Assembly (NCBI GenBank): GCA_008933995.1
Contig: WARS01000025.1
Span: 3,207,477 to 3,271,476 of the forward strand
From: Datnioides undecimradiatus
Taxonomy: Eukaryota; Chordata; Actinopteri; Lobotiformes; Datnioididae
Direction of reading: 5' to 3'
Length of the DNA stretch: 64,000 nt
Part shown: in pieces, positions 44,415 to 56,011 of the stretch
Layout of the letters: each line of letters begins with the position of its first letter
How positions within the stretch are numbered: position 1 is the first letter of the stretch
Translations under genes and position numbers: made by a program
Notes under the pieces: generated by a model
The model's input: the letters and a program-made list of their open reading frames with translations, nothing else
What the model was told of the DNA's origin: nothing
The model's database searches: none

Positions 44415-44953
44415 ATACACAAGCACGAGGACAAGCGTCAAAAATGTAAGCTTGGGTCACTGCATCCTACGCAACCATGCACCAAAAACCACATGAGAAG
44501 AGGCGGACGCACATTACCATCCACAACTCATCCTGCCTGGGGGGGACAGCAGTACTTGACCCTGTTAAATATTAACTGGCATTGCTGTCATCAAGTGTCT
44601 AACGCACTTAACTGCTGTCCATAGTATCATACTGTCTGTCTATCCTACATCATCTCATTCAGAGATGCGATAGGACAAACACGTTCTGCCATTCTCTGTC
44701 CACTCTGTCTTTGTGCCTGATATACATAACCAGAAGCCGCCTTGACCTTTGTGACCAAGCCTGTTTAATAGAAGCCTGCACAAAGACACACCTAATGAAG
44801 ACCTCTGAACTATAAAGGCTGACATCCATCAAGTTATATACGTCCATGGTATAACATAGGACCAGCGAAACCACTCAATTACACAGCTGATGCACTCCAT
44901 TGTTTGAAGAATGGTAGGGACAAGTCATGGATGTATAATGAAAAAGCCTTGTC
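44414..44953. other. Unique sequence, nothing seen
   Basis: Ordinary complex DNA. Confidence 0.5.
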
Positions 44954-44957
44954 TGTG

Positions 44958-44988
<31 letters not shown>
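44954..44988. repeat. (GT)n microsatellite, one interruption
   Basis: GT with a GGGT interruption. Confidence 0.95.
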
Positions 44989-45844
44989 ACATATGTATGA
45001 ATGAATGGAAAAGCCAGCCTTATTCACCCCAGGGCTGACACTCGCGGGCAATCCCTCTCGCCTCTGCATTGTGTTTAACCCCTGACCTTTTGGAGTGATA
45101 CAGTGTCAGAGTGTTAAATACGTCTAGACCACTTACTGATCGGTGGGGTCAGAACAAAAGAGTCGGCCTCAGGACATCATTGACTGAGATTTATGAATGA
45201 AAGAGGAGAGACTGTGAGGATGTTTTGGATATTAAGGAAAGTGGCTGTTGAAGTAGATGTTGCAAATTCTGGCAAATACAATCTGGAAGGTAAGAATGCC
45301 TGTGAGAGCTTGTGTCCATGTGTGAATGTTCTTCTGAATTACATAATAGTAATTTGCAGAAATTATATTTTTATGACTTAATAAAGTCATTAATTCAGAG
45401 TCAGAAAACATTAAATGAAGCTGTGCTTATCAGCTTCGAGCCAAAGCATTTAAAAAACATTTTTCTTGCTCGATGGAGAGAGAGAAAATGTAATCAGTAA
45501 ATGATGAGCAATTGATCAAATGCAAATCTGGAAAGCAAATCTGTATTGGCTTTAAAAATTGGCTGCAAATGAGGTGGACTAAGTCCAAAAATATCCATCA
45601 AACTCTGGCAAACACAAAAAGTGAAAACAGAAAATAATCAAACTTTCATAGTTGGATAACAAGACAAGCTGCAACACACCTGCTGTGTATTTGGTTCATT
45701 TTTATGATGGAGTGCGTGCTGTAAGGCAGTAATCTACATAATGTAATGGAAACTGACAAAGGGGCTCCTCAAATGTGATACCTGCTCTCTGATAATCTCC
45801 CCTCTGTGTTTAGGTCATCTGTATTGTGTCAACACAAGCTTAAG
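44989..45844. other. Unique sequence, nothing seen
   Basis: AT-leaning DNA. Frames of 62 codons are not supported. Confidence 0.5.
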
Positions 45845-45866
45845 TGTGTGTGTGTGTGTGTGTGTG
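45845..45866. repeat. (GT)11 microsatellite
   Basis: 22 bp of perfect GT. Confidence 0.95.
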
Positions 45867-47814
45867 AGTACGATGGGGCTGTTGGGAGTTTTGGAAATCA
45901 ATAATGTCACGTGCTTAGACATATGCTAGGGTAGTTATTGGCTGGGATCATCAATCAACACACTCTCAACCCCATGAGTCTCTGCAAACCACAAACTATG
46001 GGGGTGCTGTCCCACAAACATAACCACTTGCCATAGCCCAGTGGTTATGTGCATGTACTGTGTATGACTTTGTGTATACTCAGAGGTGATCCTGTGGCAT
46101 TCCACATTATTCCCATTAAAGAAGATAAACGGCACTTATGGATCAAAGGAAGGACAATGAGGTCCTCCTACTTCAAATACACAACAGTTGTTATCAGGGG
46201 AGAAGCACTTTGCCCTAAGAGGGGTCTCTCCCTCAGAGGTCTTGAGAGCTAGCAGGGGGAAGACGTGGGAATAAGGGAGGATGAAATACAGAGGGTGCTA
46301 GTTAGGCAGTTTGCCTTAGGGATGCTCTTCACGGCTCTTATTCCATCTTCCGCTCCTCTGTGGGATGTTGTGTATCCTAGACCAGTCAATACCCCCAACC
46401 CCCTCCCCGAGGTGAGCCCTCTAAAACATGCATGAGTTTATGAGCTGAGAATGTGCCATTGGAGGCCTTCAGGGCTTTTCGAGGTGGTGGAATATCTAAA
46501 AGCTAAGTAAGACCATCTTTCCAGGATTAGGTCTAAGGGCTTTCTACCTCCTGTGTAATACTCTTTGAGTGTTCCTGCACTCGTCTCCTCCTTCTTTTAC
46601 CTCTTTTTCTTCCCAGACAGACATATGCCTCTATACATATAAATCAGTCCTAAAGCCTCAACCCTTGGGGCAGGTTTTTCCACAAATCCAACCTGTTTAG
46701 TGTAATGAGAGAAACTCCCACGTCCTTTGTACAAAGCTTAAATTGTAGTCACTCCATGAGGAACTATACAACCCCACAATGTACTGTAAAAAAATGTATT
46801 TTAAGCAAGAAGCGGGGAGCTCATCCCTCTTGATCTCACTTTTTGAGAGCCTTGTGAGGCTTTTTAGATTTAAATTAAAAATGCTCAATACTCTCTCAAG
46901 ACTATTTGAAAAGCAAGATGAGGAAAAATAAGATGGGGGTAGGTGGAAGGAGGGAGATTTGGGTCAATGAATGTTTGATGAGCCCAAATGGCCTGTAGTG
47001 TGACCCAGCTGCTGAGGGCCAGGTGGGCTTTTAGTGGAGGGCAAAGTGCAGCTGAACAGAGTTTGAGCGATTGGGAGCTACAGGACAAAACAGAGGGAGG
47101 CAAACATTTGGGAAAAAGTTTGCTAAAAGGATAGAAAATGTGTTTTTGTTTAAAAAGTTAGGGTGTATATTTTTTCATCTAAATTCATTTTAAGAACATT
47201 GTTTACTTCCAACGCTACATTCTTTACTTTTCCATGCACAGAAAAAGTTTGGGATCAATGCCTTGTCATGCCTAATGTGCACTGTCTGCAATCCTTCATA
47301 TTCAAAACTGGGTCTCGGTATCAGAGCATAGCTGACACAAATCACTGCTCAACTGCAAATGCGGAACAAAGAATGGGAAGAGAGCGTGATAGATGGATGG
47401 ATGGTGAGAGGAAGGACAGCCACAGCTGATGGAGGAGAGGACCCCCTACTTACCAGCACATTAATCATTAACATGCAAGAAAAAAAGCTGAAACGAACGC
47501 AGACATGATGACGCTTAAGCCACAACAACCCTTTACATGCAGCTCCTATTCAGAAACATGAGGGTTTTTCTTATATAAGACACAGATAGGAGTTGTTCCC
47601 TTTTCAACTACCTCTCACTTCATCTCATCAAAACCTACCCTCCTACTTCTTTTCCACCATGGCTTCCAATCTTATTTCCACCCATGTCTCTTTCACACAT
47701 TTTCCCTTACTCACACACTAGAATTTCTTTTTATTTGTTGCTGCTTTTGCATCCCCTGCTCTGCATTCCTCCATCCACCTCTCTCTCCTTCTTCCTCCAT
47801 CACAGACAATGATG
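45867..47814. other. Unique sequence, nothing seen
   Basis: Complex DNA with a short (GATG)3 at 47,391-47,404 and a CT-rich stretch at 47,600-47,805. The 88-codon plus frame at 47,163-47,429 has no domain. Confidence 0.5.
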
Positions 47815-48330
47815 CTTAGTGAATATTACAGTCATCCATCCTTCTTTTAAGTGCCGCCATTATGGTTACCAGATGCACTTATGGCTTTTTAGGCCCATTG
47901 ATTGGCACAATCAATACATCATCTTAGGAAAGTTTGGAGACACTACATTAGAGCTCCCAGACGCTCTTAAAGCTTTAAGCAGTAATTTGTATGGAGATGG
48001 GTGCTAGTTCATTATGTTAATGGTCAACAGCAGGTGGGTTGGGGTGGGATCTGAACGCCTTATGGCTGTTTCTGGTATTTCAAAATTGTTTTCCACAGGC
48101 TTACTGTGGTCAGCATGCTAAACATTATTTTCTCTTTTCAGGCCTCATCACTGCCATTAAGGTCACAAATGTCCCTGCAATCAGTTTTATCACAACTGTC
48201 ATCAACTGTGTTATGGTATCCATAATGAGAACCGCTGCCTACAAAAGGGCCAAGACAGTTGTTTCTATAATCATATTAATAAGTGCAACAAATCCATACA
48301 GAACACATCTTCTGCATGGTTTTCTGCGGT
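47815..48330. promoter_or_regulatory. Conserved-noncoding-element-like block with inverted PBX-like repeat
   Basis: ATTGATTG (47,897-47,904), GCA, CAATCAAT (47,908-47,915) is a perfect 8-bp inverted repeat of PBX-type TGATTG cores, within repeat-free sequence. A plus frame of 100 codons (48,039-48,341) contains an acceptor-like CTCTTTTCAG at 48,132-48,141 and a weak donor ATG|GTATCC at 48,215. The hydrophobic peptide is unfamiliar, so an exon is possible but less likely. Confidence 0.4.
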
Positions 48331-49493
48331 TGAACGGTTAATTTTTTAATACACAAGGATAACTGTGTTTTCCACGCAGTAGATGTAGTACTCAGTGACA
48401 ACACAACAGACATCAAAATAAAACAAAGGTCATAAACAATATAAAATGCCTCTGGAGGCTCGGCAAACGGAAGAAGCTATACTTCACTGTGCAAGAAATG
48501 CATGCTGTTGTTTCTGTTTAAACTCACCTATAGCCTGATTGGCCTTCGGTCAGTCTTCAAAAATATGGATCTGAGCTTTTGTAAACGTTTAAGAAAGGAG
48601 CAAGTAATAAGTCATCACTGTAGTTTTCACCATTGTTACTATCAGCTTTATGTGTAATTAAACCTTACCCATCATTGTTGAATTCATACAGTTGATAATC
48701 AAAGCATTTACCCATAAAATGTTAGATTCTGCTGTGGAGCACTTGCACCATGCTACGCCACAGATAAGCTCCGATTGCTTTACTATCTTCCCACTGGCCG
48801 CCAAGCTAATCTGGCATGTCAGCTCGCAATCAGGCTGAAGCAGGTGACATGTGACTGAATGGCTGAACAATGGGATGGAGCTTGGGTCTCAGATAAGAGA
48901 ATTAATATTGATTGCACATGCATGTCAGACAGATTGTGTCCATTAGGAGTCGCATAGCTCTGCTCAGTCACACTGGTAACATGCCTTGGCTGAGAGCTGA
49001 GTGAGGGAGGAGCAGACCAAAAGTTAATTTTATTTCAATATGTCCATCGTTAAAGTCATTGTTCCTTAAAGCATAAATGTTAAAGTTTGAAGTGTTTATT
49101 ATGATGTAGGTTCTAATATGTTTCATGGTTCCTACTATACAGTCATACTGTAATGTGGCCCATTTATCTGCAATCAAACTTGGTCAGTCTGACTGTATTA
49201 TTGTGAATTTTTTTTGTGTGGTCTGAAAATGTGCTGCTGACATTGAGAACTGAAAGTTCAATAGGAAAAGTATTCAGTCATTTGCTGACTCATTTGCTTC
49301 ACTTAGACCGAGGTTACATAAAATGTTCCGTCTATTTTCCCAGCAGCAGGGTTTGCACAGTCCAAATAAAGCTGCTGATATCCCCACACAGTCACCTATT
49401 CACAGATAAGGCATAAATAAAAGCACTCACACACTCAGTCTGGATAGTGTAAGTAACACCCAAATATAGATCTGTGTGTATACGTGTTTATAT
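48331..49493. other. Unique sequence, nothing seen
   Basis: Ordinary AT-leaning DNA. T8 at 49,208. Confidence 0.5.
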
Positions 49494-49515
49494 ATGTGTG
49501 TGTATGTGTGTGCGA
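49494..49515. repeat. (TG)n microsatellite, interrupted
   Basis: TG with a TAT interruption. Confidence 0.85.
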
Positions 49516-49639
49516 GAATGAGAGTGAGAGACAGACAGACAGCGAGCGCTAAGAGCTATAACTGTGGGAGTGTTTTACAAGCTCAAAGCCCTGTGCCTGC
49601 TCCTCTAATTCAGCACACACATTGCACTTTCAGCAGATC

Positions 49640-49857
49640 AATGATCCCACTGTGCCTCACACTCACACACAATCTCTCTCTCCTCACATCCACACATATG
49701 CACATATACCCTCAAAAGTGCACACAGACAAACACACATACATTCAGTCCTGCTCATTTCAACCTCCCTTCACTCCTGCTCTGTTTCTCGTGTACATGTG
49801 CTCTCATATACCCTCCTCTCTCTCTTTTTTCCATCCCTTCTTCTCTCTGAGGCCCTG
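49640..49857 (+). repeat. CA-rich then pyrimidine-rich tract
   Basis: CA words grade into CTCCTCTCTCTCTTTTTTCC-type sequence, with a G8 run soon after at 49,903. The 124-codon plus frame (49,476-49,850) is His/Ser/Leu-rich and reflects this composition. Confidence 0.7.
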
Positions 49858-50049
49858 AGCAATTACTCATCGAGACTCTAGAGAAGAGCAAAAGAAAAGG
49901 GTGGGGGGGGCAACTGAGGAGAAGGAAGAGGACAGAGGGATGGATGGGAAAAATAAAGGGAAATTGCAGGAGTCCAGGAGTGTGTAGCATTTAAACAGGA
50001 GCACTTCAAAACATCTGCTCTGCAATGACCAGGATCAAGGTGTCAGACG

Positions 50050-50150
50050 AGAGTGTGTGTGTGTCTCATTTGTGCAAGTAAACGTCATGTGCATACATGC
50101 GTGTGCACACGCGTGTGTATACATGCATGTGTGTGTTTATGTGTGTTGTG
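50050..50150. repeat. Alternating GT/CA-rich region
   Basis: GTGTGCACACGCGTGTGTAT and TACATGCATGTGTGTG form long purine-pyrimidine alternations with a palindromic ACACGCGTGT centre (50,107-50,116). Confidence 0.75.
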
Positions 50151-50331
50151 GGGCATCTGTGAGAGAGGAGGGTCACAGCAGTACGACACAACATCATTTA
50201 TTCATTGGGGAGAGTAATGCGTGTGTGTTACAGCTGGGACGCACATGCTCTCCAAACAACACACACATGCACATGGACACTTCTGGAGAACAGACTTAGT
50301 CCTATCGACCAGCTGTAGCGCTCTTACTGCA

Positions 50332-50360
<29 letters not shown>
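50332..50360. repeat. (CA)14 microsatellite
   Basis: 29 bp of perfect CA. Confidence 0.97.
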
Positions 50361-50365
<5 letters not shown>

Positions 50366-50438
50366 TAGAAACACTGTTGAAATGGCCATTATATACTGGG
50401 GAGAAGTTATAATGGGGAATACAAGTAAATACTCTCTT

Positions 50439-50458
50439 TGTGTGTGTGTGTGTGTGTA
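50439..50458. repeat. (TG)10 microsatellite
   Basis: Perfect TG run 80 bp from the preceding CA array. On opposite strands, the two could pair in single-stranded DNA. Confidence 0.95.
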
Positions 50459-51028
50459 TCTTCTTGCAGTCTCCCCAGCCTTCACTAAGCTCTCAGGTTG
50501 ATCCATTTAAAACACAATGAAGGATTACATTCTCATCTGGCCACTGGCTTCAGCCTGCACAGAAAAACACTAAGGCTTTAATACTACCTTGGCACAGACT
50601 GTGTCTACGTCTAAGGGAGTGTGTGCTTTCATACGTTATGCAAGCAACACAAGTTACCCGTACAAGTGCACGTCCATCAGTGTGTCTATGTGTGTATCTG
50701 TGTGTGCAGGAGGCTCGGGCCTGTCATAGTGAGGGCAGGTTGGGGGGATAAGACCCCTCTCCAGTGTGGAGTGGTTGTGAATTGGTTTTGGCTCCGGGCT
50801 AAATCTCCTCACAGACACCTCTTCGTTTTCTCCACAAGACCAGAAAAAAGACTGCTTTCACTCAAGCCTCACACAACACATCCAATTCACTGTGATTTGA
50901 GCCAGTCCTTGGCCAAAATGCAGGTGTAAATGTGTGCAAACACACACAATGTCTCTCCCTCTCTATGCATTTCTCTCTCCACTATCTCATTTCCACAACC
51001 ACTGAATTATTTTCAAAACAATAATGGA
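50459..51028. other. Unique sequence with GT/CA words, nothing seen
   Basis: No convincing exon. Plus frame of 102 codons (50,621-50,929) is unsupported. Confidence 0.45.
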
Positions 51029-51041
51029 CCCCCCCCCTCCC
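51029..51041 (+). repeat. C-run (C8 T C5)
   Basis: Homopolymer C interrupted by one T. Confidence 0.85.
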
Positions 51042-51399
51042 CCATATCCAAGCCTGCATGTCATTCTTCTACAACCAAACAACAGCTTAACCATAAACCC
51101 CTGCTCTCACACACATGTACACACGAAACGCAAACACACATACATGTGCACACACACACAGAAAAAAACAGTAACCATTCCTACATACCCGAGCCCCCCA
51201 CAAAGAAGACGACAGTTGCAGTCTGTCTATCCGGCAGTATTCAGGCCCCTGATTAAACCAGCGCTTATTGGTAATTAAACACTGTGCTTTGTGGCAGTAT
51301 CCAGAATGCTGTAAAGCACTCCACCTCCCCACCACATACACACCCATCCCACCTCGATTGGCACAATGCCGTCCCCTCCTCTCCTCTTTTTCTGCCTTT

Positions 51400-51475
51400 C
51401 AGGGGGCCGCAGGTGGCACAATTGGCAGTAATGTGTTCTAATTGTTGGCAGCGCTGCCCGGGTAAAGATACGTAG
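51400..51475. other. Complex patch with NFI-like words
   Basis: GGCACAATTGGCAGTAATG and TTGGCAGCGCTGCCC (51,445-51,459), the latter a palindrome-like NFI half-site pair. Repeat-free island between CA-rich and purine-rich DNA. Confidence 0.25.
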
Positions 51476-51479
51476 TGGG

Positions 51480-51755
51480 GAGCGGGAGCTTGGCTGGCAT
51501 ATAGCAGGAGACAGGAGAGGTGGGAGGAATTGAATGTAAGGTGGAGAAGAGGAAGGTAAAAAATGGAGGGAGGATGGGGAGCAAAGTATTGAGGATGTAT
51601 GAGGAAAGATGGGATTAAAGTAACCAGCAGAAGTAATATGCCAAGCATATTATTAGAAGGGACAAGGTGAGGATGTAATGTGAATAACACCAAGAAGAGG
51701 GAGAGTGGAAATAAGAATGAAAGACAGAGAGGAGAGTGGAAGAAATATAAACCAA
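51480..51755 (+). repeat. Purine-rich tract
   Basis: About 270 bp of A/G-dominated plus strand. The 172-codon minus frame (51,265-51,783) is Leu/Ser/Phe/Pro-rich because its coding strand is CT-rich. Confidence 0.75.
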
Positions 51756-53413
51756 AAGAGGATGCTGTTCCCATCGTGTCCAAATGTTTCCTTGCTGTTG
51801 TTGTTTTTCCAGGCAGCTTGGAGACAAACTCCCCTGGGTTGAGGCTTAGCTATAACTGCAGAAGAGACCGACACAGCACGAGTTGCTGGCCTCATGTAGT
51901 AACAGGGAGGTTAGACACGAGCCTAAGTTGCTGAGTTCCTGACCATAAAAACCCCTGGGGTTTTCCAATTCACTCTTTGTATATAGAAATGTCCAGGACA
52001 GAGTGGAGTATGGTGAGTGTAAACAGAGAGCCAGTGAGTTTATACTTCAGTACAAATAATCAACATATTGTTGTTTCTCTTCAGCACTGATCCACACAAA
52101 CAGTTCTTTCCCTATAAGCATTCAGACGTGTACTGTCGCCACTCCTCTATTAAATCCTCTCCAAAAACCCTCAGACATCGGCACCACGCAATCTGTTATC
52201 GCTTGTTTAAAGCGCAGGAGTTGTTTTGATTTAAGTGCAGTAGGTTGTTTAATCAAGTACTTTACTTAATGTATTATTAGACAGGATGACAGTACTGTGA
52301 GACAGGAAAATATGGAATGAGAGGTGAGAGGAGGACAGGAAAGAAGCAGAGAAGAACGACAGAAGTGAGGAGGAGAGTCAAGAGCAACCGTGGGGCATAG
52401 GCTGTCTGGCTGCATCTTGAAATTATATAAAACATAATTTGACATCCATATTTGTGGACAAATATGTATCTAAAGCCCTCCTCATGTCAGAAGATGCTCC
52501 AAGTATTTTCTGGCAGTGCAAACAAAACTCATGCATTTTATCACCACTGCTGGGAAACTAATCTTAGTATTTCAACCTATATAAAACTGCTAGTTCTTGT
52601 AAGAAAATATATGTTACATAGCATTCTTGGCTAAAATACCATTACAATACCTTCTATAACAGAAATTTAATTGAGACAGTCAACAAGATAATGCTTAAAA
52701 CAGCATGTCATCACCTGTGAAGTAGATCTGTGCTATGTTGGATTTCATATTTTTTAAAAAAACCCAACAAATCAGGTCAAAAAGCTTTGTAGCTGGTCTG
52801 TATTTCCAGTCTTCATTTCAGTGTTGACTGAAACTGAAATGATGGCCAAATGTGTCAATGCCATGACAATGCCATAAGACAAAATGAGTCATGGTTCATT
52901 GAGATTCTTCCCAGGCTCTGTCTATTGTGTACGTGTGTATGTGTAAGTGTGAGAGTGACTCAGCAGCTCTCCTGCGGCGCAACAGCACCTGTTCTTCAGT
53001 ACTCGTCGACAGGTGCTGCCATCCCCCCTGAATGTTGTTAACGTGGACTAAATCAGATGGAAAGGCAGAGTGACAGCCACCGAGCATACGTGGATTTGTC
53101 ATGAGACACTGAGAGCCAGAAATAGTCCTCATAGATAATGTGGTGAGATCTAGGGATGTCACTATGGTGGTAGACATACTGTACTTTTATACACCTATAC
53201 CTGACACTGAAACTAGTCTATATAAATATTATCTTACATTGTCAAAGCTACATGATTGGTATGCTCTAGAGACTAACGGGAAACACAGGAGCAGAAAATA
53301 AAGGTCATAGGCCTGATATAAACAAACTGTGATTACATGGTGGGACTCCTAGCCTTCCCCGGCACATGGATGCCCCCAAAATATATCAAGAAGTGCACTA
53401 TTTGAATACAGAA
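51756..53413. other. Unique sequence, nothing firm
   Basis: TTGTTTTTCCAG at 51,801-51,812 is acceptor-like and one frame then stays open about 40 codons, but no clear donor follows. A purine patch lies at 52,310-52,382. A two-base-limited TATA-poor remainder shows no motif cluster. Confidence 0.45.
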
Positions 53414-53440
53414 AGGGTTTGGTAGGGTAGGGTTTGGTAG
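53414..53440 (+). repeat. Short GGGTTTGGTA duplication
   Basis: GGGTTTGGTAGGGTAGGGTT: two GGGTTTGGTA units separated by GGGTA. G-rich but short of a four-run quadruplex. Confidence 0.75.
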
Positions 53441-53722
53441 ACACGGCTATGTGTCTTGCGATCAAATTGTGTGCACACGCTGTATGCGTGACTGTGCGTG
53501 TGTCTTATCTTTAAAGGCAGATAGGCAAGTGAGAGGGGCTGCTTCACACGCATCCATGTTGATAGTCACACACCCAATCATGGTTATCTCTCTGGCTACA
53601 CGCATGCACACACAAACACATCCTGTCACATCTCTCTTACACATCTCTTACTCCGTCTCACGTTCCATGTCTCTCGCCATCCCTCTTCCTCTTTCTTTCA
53701 CTTTTTCTCTCTCCCTGTACAG

Positions 53723-53758
53723 TGGCTCTGCACGAGCTGTTGGGTCATCTCCATGCAG
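53723..53758 (+). other. Candidate 36-nt micro-exon
   Basis: A strong pyrimidine tract (53,670-53,717) and CTGTACAG precede 36 nt (a multiple of three) ending CAG|GTGGAA. All three frames are open. One reads ALHELLGHLHA, containing HELLGH, the zinc-binding motif of dipeptidyl peptidase 3, but the residues after it do not follow that family and no other such exon is nearby. Chance is the simplest explanation. Confidence 0.17.
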
Positions 53759-53833
53759 GTGGAAACTTTGAGATGAGACAAAACCCACTGGAATGAAAAC
53801 TGCAGTGAGCTTGTGAGAAAACACTGCTGCTGC

Positions 53834-53847
53834 ATTACCATGGCAAC
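53834..53847. promoter_or_regulatory. X-box-like motif
   Basis: ATTACC, AT, GGCAAC: one mismatch (first base) from the RFX consensus. Confidence 0.2.
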
Positions 53848-54052
53848 GGTGAAGAGAGCATGTGTTGGAGTCAGAGTCTCAAGGTTACTCAATCTCTTCA
53901 TGTTTTAATAATACCACTCCCTTATGAAAGGAATATTACATCCCTTGTAAGTATGATGAAAATACATATCAGATCTCTCCAGCCAGTGTATTCGTACAAT
54001 GAACATGGAGAACCTGCCATTAAGGTTAAGACAAGGAAATGAACTGCACATA

Positions 54053-54073
54053 TCTTGGTTTCATTAACCAAGA
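54053..54073. repeat. 8-bp perfect hairpin
   Basis: TCTTGGTT, loop TCATT, AACCAAGA. Within chance expectation for the window. Confidence 0.5.
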
Positions 54074-55730
54074 CTTGAGCTGATGAGGCCTGATTTCAGA
54101 CTATTACATGGGTATACTATTTCTGGCTTGGCCTATTTAAATGGGACAAGATTGGTCAAAACCACCGGTGTGTGTGTTCCTCTTTGGAATAGGCAGCGCT
54201 GAGAGGGGAAGGAGGAGGTGGACTTTAGTGTATATTAAACCACCACATACACAGATGAAGATAGTCTGAGTAGGATACATACAGGGCTGGCAGTGTTTAT
54301 ATGAGAAAAAGGGAGTGAATCCATCAAAGCAGCTGAAAAGCTTTTTATGGTCAGAGTGTGTCCCATCTTTTTCCCAGGTGTTTGTGTCGGAGGTGAAGCA
54401 GCAGGTGAATGACTAGCTCTGCACTGATGTCTGTGTAGGTGGGGTGAAGGAAGCCTGCTGGGATTCGGGTTTTCCACCTGATCCATCTCTGGACACACAT
54501 GTGGCCTGCTGAAGCTGATGACAGTGGATCTGACAAATGGCATTCTGCATGCAGTTAATGAGGGAAGAGCAGATGTATGCTGCCTCTCTGGAGATACTCT
54601 GTGTGAGAGTGCATGTGCCTTAGATACAATTAATTGTGTATACATCTAATATATGCGTGCTCGCACAATGCCATGATTAACATATGTCATGACAGATAAA
54701 TAAGTCACATATAAGCACATAGAAGCATAGACTACAGAATGCACAGAAGCAGTTTTCTTTCTGTAGTGGATACCAGTTCAAGTCCTCACAGTTCAGTCTC
54801 CACAGTCTTTCAAAATCACATGGAGATGCATGCCAACACTTGTTAGCAAGGTGATTTACATAGAAACATAAGGATATTTCTCCTCTTTGCACAAGAAGGA
54901 CACGTGATTTTCACATGCTCTTCCAGTTACATATGTGTTGCATATATACGTATAGCACATATATCATGCACAGCATGCCAGCAGGCAGCTTGATACGATA
55001 ACCATCTAAAAAAAAAGCTTTGAAAAGAAGAAACATGGCTGCACTATATTCCCTCCATTTTAAATAATTAAACAGCAGTGAGCTTTACACAAGAGAAAGA
55101 TGAAACAGAATTGAAGAACAATATGTTAAAGATGTTATAATACAAAGATTTATTTGTTGTTGTTAAGACAGAAATGAAAGAGCTATTAAAGCAGGAAGGG
55201 GTGGAGTCAGCCTCTTTGCTGTCTTGGTTGATACAGCTCAGTTTTTTTCCGCCACTCAATAATATGCTGTCACTGCTCTACTGTCCACTTTCCTCTTTTC
55301 ATGACTACACAAGTTGTTGTTTTCATCAGCCTCTCTTTCTTACTCTGCCTCTTTGATCTGGAGTGCAGACTATCATGAGTTGTGTGTTTATGTCTGGGCT
55401 CTAAAGTCTCCGGTCTGCTCTACAGCAGCAACAACCACTGCAGTGCTACAGCATGCACTGACCCCTGACAGAACCGCTGCGGTGCTAGCAGAACCCTCTC
55501 TGACATAAATTCATGATATTAAAGAGATTATGTTAACCCAAGAGGAATAAAACGAGAGTAAACAGTCCCTGCTGTAATACGTTTAGACCTTCTGGCCAAA
55601 TAATTGTGGCAAATTCAATTAAGTCTTCAGAGCTGGAGGGACAGTGAGCATTTCATTTGTTTTGACAAAGACTTCACTAAGCAGGCAACTGCATCCGAGG
55701 ACTGGAAAAAAGTTGTAATTATTTTGAGCG
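54074..55730. other. Unique sequence, nothing seen
   Basis: Complex DNA. Minus frame of 136 codons (54,235-54,645) has no recognisable domain. Frames at 55,604-55,864 run into the RE1 module below and are not called. Confidence 0.5.
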
Positions 55731-55798
55731 TTTCTGTGACATGGCAACAAATCCAATGTGTAAACAATGTGACCCCGTCTCCTGCGACTGGAATCACA

Positions 55799-55819
55799 GC
55801 CGCTGGCCGTGGTGCTGCC
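55799..55819 (-). promoter_or_regulatory. RE1/NRSE (REST-binding) motif, copy A
   Basis: Minus strand reads GGCAGCACC, AC, GGCCAGCGGC, matching 17 of 21 positions of the canonical RE1 (TTCAGCACC, AC, GGACAGCGCC) at canonical half-site spacing. REST (NRSF) binds RE1 to silence neuronal genes outside neurons. The mismatches include one in the right half (C for A). Confidence 0.6.
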
Positions 55820-55844
55820 GGTGCCAATCTGAGGGGCTTCTCGG

Positions 55845-55865
55845 GTCACTGTCCGTGGTGCTGAT
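55845..55865 (-). promoter_or_regulatory. RE1/NRSE (REST-binding) motif, copy B
   Basis: Minus strand reads ATCAGCACC, AC, GGACAGTGAC, matching 18 of 21 positions, including an uninterrupted 16-base identity over both half-sites and spacer. A specific 16-mer is expected about 3 in 100,000 times by chance over both strands of this window. It has the same orientation as copy A, starts 46 bp apart, and lies in a CpG-enriched patch. Confidence 0.8.
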
Positions 55866-56011
55866 CCAACTCTGACCTATACATTCTGTGTGTGCTCAGT
55901 CTTAACCTGAGTGTTGTACTCTAGTTAAGCGCATGTTTTAGAGTTGATCGATATTCCATTGTCACTTTTGAAATATAAGGTAAAACCATTTGTGATTAAC
56001 AAGGTCCGGCC

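Noticed and set aside
47879-47890. TATGGCTTTTTA, the first 12 nt of miR-135
   Set aside because: The match stops after 12 nt and no hairpin partner for the rest of the microRNA is present.
51265-51783. 172-codon minus frame
   Set aside because: Complement of a purine tract; Leu/Phe/Ser-rich without domain features.
55736-55748. X-box-like GTGACA-T-GGCAAC upstream of the RE1 pair
   Set aside because: One mismatch in the left half; chance frequency too high to call although the position is suggestive.
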